From: DASRJJ01 sp050730855
GTDB taxonomy: Bacteria > Patescibacteriota > Saccharimonadia > Saccharimonadales > UBA4665
DNA length: 64,000 bases
NCBI GenBank assembly: GCA_050730855.1
Contig: JBOHNU010000005.1
Span: forward strand, 1-64,000
Direction: 5' to 3'
Shown here: positions 61,402 through 64,000 of the stretch, piece after piece
Position numbering within the stretch: the stretch's first letter is position 1
How the letters are laid out: each line of letters begins with the position of its first letter
The notes under the pieces: model-generated
Seen by the model: only the letters and a program-made list of their open reading frames with translations
Databases searched by the model: none
Told to the model about the DNA's origin: nothing
Position numbers and translations under genes: made by a program

Positions 61402-62538
61402 ATGCCGGCAAAAAACTTTAACCCGCTGCGCGTCGCCTTCCTGTCGACCGCCCTGGTGACCGTGGTTGCGGCCGGTATGACCCTGCTTCTGCCCACGCCC
61501 GGCACCTGGACGCAACCGGAAGCGTTGTTCCATGTCCAATTATTTATTGCGGTATTTTTGCCGGCGTTGCATATTCTGGCGGCGATTTTTATTTTGCGCG
61601 GCCTACAAGGGTTCAAGCCGGAGTTGCATGGTTCGTACCGGCTCGTTGCCTACGGCATTATTCTTGTGGGGTTTTCGCTGGTTCAATCGCCGCTGGTGAG
61701 CCTGTTTGACCTGTGGGATTCGTGGTGGCTGGCATCAGGGCTAATTACTCTCCCCTACATCGTGGCCATGGCTATTATCTACGTCGGCTCGCGCACCTTT
61801 TACCGCGCGCTGCCTGTACGAAGCATCTGGCGATCGTTTTGGCCGGGCGCGGCGGTTGTGATGGCGGCTGTTTTGGTTACGGTTGTGGCGCCGCACCGGC
61901 CGCAGCAAATAGACGAACTGCTATTTGACGCCGGGCAGGGAATGTTTGCGCTAACGGCCAGCTTCTCGCTGATAGTTGCGCTAACGCTTGGCGCCGTCAT
62001 CCGCTACGTATCACCCGCGTATGGCAGGGTGTTAAAGTGGCTGGTGGCCGGTATTTGTATCGAGGTACTGCTGATTAGCAGCTCGATCCCGGCGCGGCTG
62101 CTTGCGCTGGACGTGCAGGATTCGTTTGGCGCGCTGCAAAACCTGCTGCTATTTGCCGGAATCCCGTATTTTGTTGCCAGCTACCTGTTCTACCAGCTAA
62201 CTGCCGATACGCGGCAAGTGCTGCGGCAGCAAAATGCCACCGCCGTCGAAGTGGTGCAGTACATCGCTTCGCTCGCCTCCAGCCCGCAATACATCCAACC
62301 GTTAATGGAGGACGCGCACGCCATTGCCACCAGGCGGCAGTCCGGCCAGGTTTTGTCGGAGCAAGATCAGTTAAAACTGGCCAATACTTACCTCAAACTG
62401 GAATCGTACTTAACCCAGTGGGAGAGGCTGCGTACCTTTACGCCCGACCAATTGCGCAGCCTGGCGTATGAAAAGTTCCAAAACCCGGCTATCAGCAAAT
62501 CGTTCTGGCAAACCATATTGCTGGCGCCTAAGCCGTAG
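61402..62538 (+). CDS. Multi-pass membrane protein with cytoplasmic tail
   Basis: 378 residues. Seven or eight hydrophobic segments in the first ~270 residues (FLSTALVTVVAAGMTLLL, LVAYGIILVGFSLVQSPL, MFALTASFSLIVALTLGAVI and others), then a ~110-residue soluble helical tail (VLRQQNATAVEVVQYIASLA, QLKLANTYLKLESYLTQWER). A 7TM sensor-like plan, but no family recognised. It diverges from uvrA. Confidence 0.75.
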   Translation: MPAKNFNPLRVAFLSTALVTVVAAGMTLLLPTPGTWTQPEALFHVQLFIAVFLPALHILAAIFILRGLQGFKPELHGSYRLVAYGIILVGFSLVQSPLVSLFDLWDSWWLASGLITLPYIVAMAIIYVGSRTFYRALPVRSIWRSFWPGAAVVMAAVLVTVVAPHRPQQIDELLFDAGQGMFALTASFSLIVALTLGAVIRYVSPAYGRVLKWLVAGICIEVLLISSSIPARLLALDVQDSFGALQNLLLFAGIPYFVASYLFYQLTADTRQVLRQQNATAVEVVQYIASLASSPQYIQPLMEDAHAIATRRQSGQVLSEQDQLKLANTYLKLESYLTQWERLRTFTPDQLRSLAYEKFQNPAISKSFWQTILLAPKP

Positions 62539-62626
62539 AACCTACTGCGTATCTTTGTCAGTTAGCCTCTTAGACTCCTGCACCGGCAAAATTGCTTAAA
62601 AACACCTTCGGTGAAATAATAGACCT

Positions 62627-62911
62627 ATGGAGTATGTTAGGCGCAGATGGAAAAGCATCCCCAAGGCGGTACGCAAACCGCTGGTTTTTATATTTGGGTT
62701 TGCGGTTGTCGGTGCTGGTGTATTTATGCTGGTCTTCCCTGGGCCGGGCTGGGCGGCGATTTTTGTCGGCTTTGCCATTTTGGCAACCGAGTTCGCCTTT
62801 GCCGAACGCGTCCGCGACTGGCTACTTAAAGAGTTAAAAATCATCCTGCACAACGCCCGCCGGGCTTGGCGCGCGCTCTGGCGTAAAATCCGCCGCAAAA
62901 AATCCAGCTAG
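62627..62911 (+). CDS. PGPGW-family transmembrane protein
   Basis: 94 residues with the motif FPGPGW between two membrane helices (PLVFIFGFAVVGAGVFMLV and AAIFVGFAILATEFAFAE) and a basic C-terminus. Matches the small PGPGW/TIGR02611 family, unknown function. Its end overlaps the convergent NlpC gene by 78 bases. Confidence 0.8.
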   Translation: MEYVRRRWKSIPKAVRKPLVFIFGFAVVGAGVFMLVFPGPGWAAIFVGFAILATEFAFAERVRDWLLKELKIILHNARRAWRALWRKIRRKKSS

Positions 62912-63358
62912 ACTTACTGCGCCCAAGGGCACACCAGATGACACAACGGTCGATTCTTCTACTTTTCCGTCTCGTGGGTTCGCGTGGATCCAGCGAATTG
63001 GTTCGTTTTCGTTGGCGCGCGTAATTATTCCGATGTGGCCTGGTACCACCCGTAGCTCGCCAGCTACCGTGTAGATTCGTGGCGCTACTAACAGGCTACC
63101 GACTGCGGGTGCATCGAAACTCATTCTCTGATCATCTTGCCTGGCTGCACACCAAAAGTCGCGCACGTGGCGTGGCCCTGTCCAGGCATCTACCGGCCTG
63201 CCGAGTGCCTTACAAATCGACGCGATAACCAATCCCGAACAATCGAACGCCGGCCCAATCCCGTCCGCAAAGCACAGTTCTTCCCGACGATTCTCAAAAC
63301 AATTTCCGGCAAATTTCTGATGATACACCGCTGGCGCATCGACGAATGAACGCGCCAC
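62834..63358 (-). CDS. NlpC/P60-type peptidase
   Basis: 174 residues from GTG 63358. Catalytic Cys 40 in DCSGLV, then VVPGHIGIITRAN with the His, and IHANP as the third polar site. Such enzymes cut peptide bonds in peptidoglycan stems. No signal peptide is seen, which is unusual for a wall hydrolase and may mean a missed upstream start or a cytoplasmic substrate. No good ribosome site precedes the GTG. Confidence 0.75.
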   Translation of the reverse strand: MARSFVDAPAVYHQKFAGNCFENRREELCFADGIGPAFDCSGLVIASICKALGRPVDAWTGPRHVRDFWCAARQDDQRMSFDAPAVGSLLVAPRIYTVAGELRVVPGHIGIITRANENEPIRWIHANPRDGKVEESTVVSSGVPLGAVSLAGFFAADFTPERAPSPAGVVQDDF

Positions 63359-63472
63359 CTCAATAAATTCCTGTGTTTCTGCGATAAACTCCCTTGAAAA
63401 GTTAGCAATTTCAAGCGAGTGCTAGCAAAATCCCGACCAAGTTACCGTACGTTTATTAATTAACATAGCATC

Positions 63473-64000
63473 TTAGTCGCTTTCCGGCATTATGGATTCG
63501 GCGTAGAGTTTTAGCTCTTCGAGCAGGTATTGTTGATGGCCGGTTAGGTTGCTGGTGGCGGCAATGTCTTGCAAACGCTTAAGGAATTGCGCCATCTTGC
63601 TATGCTCGCCTCGCGCAAGCAACTTGTTCTTGCGGTAGCGTTCCCAGGTAGCACGCTCTTCGTCGGACAGAGCTTTCGGAAAATTACGCGCCTTGTACAG
63701 TGGCAGCAGCGTGACCAGCCGTTGGTCAGAAAAATTGAGGTTCAGACTGCTCAATTCTTCGGGTGTGGCGGCGCGGACAACGCGCATGGCTTGCCTGTCT
63801 TGCTCGCCGAAAAATCCATCATAGATTTGCGTGTCAACATCCTGCTCGGTCGAGACAATACTCGTTTGCTGCTGTTTTGCGGCGTCCATAATTTCTAGTG
63901 CTCTGCAGAGGCGATCCGCTAAGTCGGGCATAGCCCGGAGCGCGGCGTGGTGCTTCTGAAGGATGCTCTCGTCTAGCCGGAGCCGCTCGCGGCTGGCATC
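63473..64000 (-). CDS. sbcB: Exodeoxyribonuclease I, C-terminal part (gene cut by window edge)
   Basis: The frame is open from the stop at 63473 to the right edge, so the ATG at 63931 is internal. The visible ~175 residues match the helical C-terminal domain of ExoI: DTQIYDGFFGEQDRQAMRVV, FSDQRLVTLLPLYKARNFP, LSDEERATWERYRKNKLL. ExoI degrades single-stranded DNA 3' to 5' in repair and recombination. The catalytic N-terminus lies outside the window. Confidence 0.85.
   Translation of the reverse strand, partial: DASRERLRLDESILQKHHAALRAMPDLADRLCRALEIMDAAKQQQTSIVSTEQDVDTQIYDGFFGEQDRQAMRVVRAATPEELSSLNLNFSDQRLVTLLPLYKARNFPKALSDEERATWERYRKNKLLARGEHSKMAQFLKRLQDIAATSNLTGHQQYLLEELKLYAESIMPESD

Overview
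The window reads as a chromosome segment of a Patescibacteria/CPR bacterium, most likely Saccharibacteria (TM7). This is an inference from compact gene packing with many 4-base start/stop overlaps, standard use of UGA as stop, a housekeeping set typical of that group, frequent promoters with almost no 5' leader, and the absence of biosynthetic pathways. No rRNA and no CRISPR array was seen.

Layout. 1-500: left edge with a truncated minus-strand gene (possibly an IS30-like transposase), an inverted repeat, a small unidentified ORF and a strong terminator. 500-6884 (all minus): rpmF, nusB, a Nudix gene, rnc, rpsP and khpA as a translation cluster, then leuS, whose product carries a complete Nudix domain inside its editing domain. 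7.0-15.6 kb: a structured intergenic element, a DUF2277-like micro-protein, a polysaccharide deacetylase, ddl, Nudix and cupin genes, a MurF-like ligase, an alpha/beta hydrolase and secreted or membrane-anchored proteins of unknown function. 31.7-49.5 kb: corA, rdgB, ligA (without zinc-finger cysteines), htpX, lemA, three tRNA genes (Val, Leu, Leu), a small tRNA-Leu-flanked island (amidase and HxlR regulator), several pseudogenes, a peptide-binding protein, secG, pepP and uvrC. 49.6-64 kb: def, trhO, a paired ABC exporter, rplY, two DedA proteins, uvrA, an NlpC/P60 hydrolase and the 3' part of sbcB at the right edge.

The main accessory feature is a roughly 16-kb integrated element (about 15.7-31.66 kb), richer in G+C and in actinobacterial-type genes than its flanks. 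It ends at a functional tRNA-Ala(GGC); a decayed copy of the same tRNA plus its upstream flank lies at the other end. It encodes a large serine integrase, an ImmR/ImmA-like repressor and metallopeptidase pair, a VirD4/TraM-type coupling ATPase, a replication-relaxation protein, a train of tiny overlapping genes (several membrane proteins), two GNAT acetyltransferases, a Streptomyces-type HTH/TPR regulator, and a cargo operon of HTH regulator, AurF-like di-iron oxygenase and methyltransferase. Three copies of GCACA-N4-TGTGC, two before the repressor gene and one at the transfer operon promoter, suggest one immunity circuit. Saccharibacteria live on actinobacterial hosts, so the element may record transfer between host and epibiont; chimeric assembly must be excluded.

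A second recurring theme is intergenic cloverleaf DNA: long outer stems enclosing two smaller hairpins at 7032-7133, 36937-37069 and, inside the element, 16558-16619.
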